From the NCBI GenBank assembly GCA_035236585.1, contig CP141137.1, forward strand, positions 47,700,057 through 47,764,056: a stretch of 64,000 bases of DNA, in the 5' to 3' direction. This document shows, one piece after another, positions 63,843 through 64,000 of this stretch. A model generated the notes under the pieces. That model was not told the DNA's origin. It saw nothing but the letters and a program-made list of their open reading frames with translations, and did not search any database. Each line of letters begins with the position of its first letter. Within the stretch, counting starts at the first letter, position 1. The stretch comes from Warburgia ugandensis (taxonomy: Eukaryota; Streptophyta; Magnoliopsida; Canellales; Canellaceae). A program made the translations under genes and the position numbers.

Positions 63843-64000
63843 ACAGGGCAGCCCCGGTGCACAAAGCCTTTACCTATGCTGGATTCCGGAAAGAGACAGA
63901 TCACAAGGGTTTATAGAATGTAGCCATACCTTGCATTTTTGCAAGAGGCTTTTTCCACACCTTGAACCCGTGACCTCAAGGTTACATGACGACAACTTCA
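63843..64000 (-). mobile_element. Au SINE, cut by the window end
   Basis: Minus strand: GGGCAGCCCCGGTGCACAAA end block, ATGTAGCCATACCTTGCATT core, GAACCCGTGACCTCAAGG B box, then the head, which continues past 64000. Confidence 0.92.

Noticed and set aside
63554..63904. 116-codon minus-strand frame
   Set aside because: Part of it is Au SINE. The rest may be a transposon 3' end, but no motif could be recognised.

Overview
This is nuclear DNA from a flowering plant. The genes are intron-rich with GT-AG splicing and plant-type products (R2R3-MYB factor, mitochondrial SSB, decapping protein DCP5, C3HC/Rsm1 zinc-finger protein, chloroplast cyclophilin). The spacers are AT-rich and filled with plant RTE-clade LINEs, Au-type SINEs, a gag-only LTR retrotransposon and long GA/CT microsatellites. 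I cannot name the species; abundant RTE LINEs together with Au SINEs would fit a woody, non-grass angiosperm, but that is a guess.

Layout. 1-8240 (+): 3' part of a C3HC zinc-finger/Rsm1-domain gene whose large intron holds a full-length minus-strand RTE LINE, itself carrying an Au SINE. 8619-9698 (-): a broken, intron-retaining copy of a chloroplast cyclophilin-type isomerase, tail to tail with the first gene. 10499-13625 (+): the best-preserved RTE LINE, with an 18-bp target-site duplication. 14602-17556: a 5'-truncated Au SINE, then an LTR element that carries only gag. 18308-23241 (-): mitochondrial single-stranded DNA-binding protein, four exons, complete, with SINE and LINE insertions in its introns. 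23.2-36.6 kb: gene-poor, with a heavily decayed RTE LINE (26.7-29.9 kb), two Au SINEs and a possible unidentified small gene (33.2-34.2 kb, -). 36828-38215 (+): complete three-exon R2R3-MYB gene just behind a very long CT/CA microsatellite. 38.2-44.7 kb: spacer with two Au SINEs and a 40-bp LINE relic. 44749-58194 (+): complete DCP5/LSM14-type decapping activator of nine or so exons. 58463-61960 (+): another full-length RTE LINE just behind DCP5. 62-64 kb: spacer with tandem duplications and an Au SINE running off the end.

The genes are unrelated housekeeping or regulatory loci and form no pathway together. The more unusual content is in the transposons: an imperfect palindromic module in the RTE 5' leader (tandemly duplicated in one copy), an internally deleted derivative that joins that module directly to the RTE 3' tail, two RTE copies that share a 170-bp identical patch including the same premature stop, and several truncated insertions whose target-site duplications can be read base by base. 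I saw no CRISPR, operon, phage or other prokaryotic system, and no clearly new multi-gene system.
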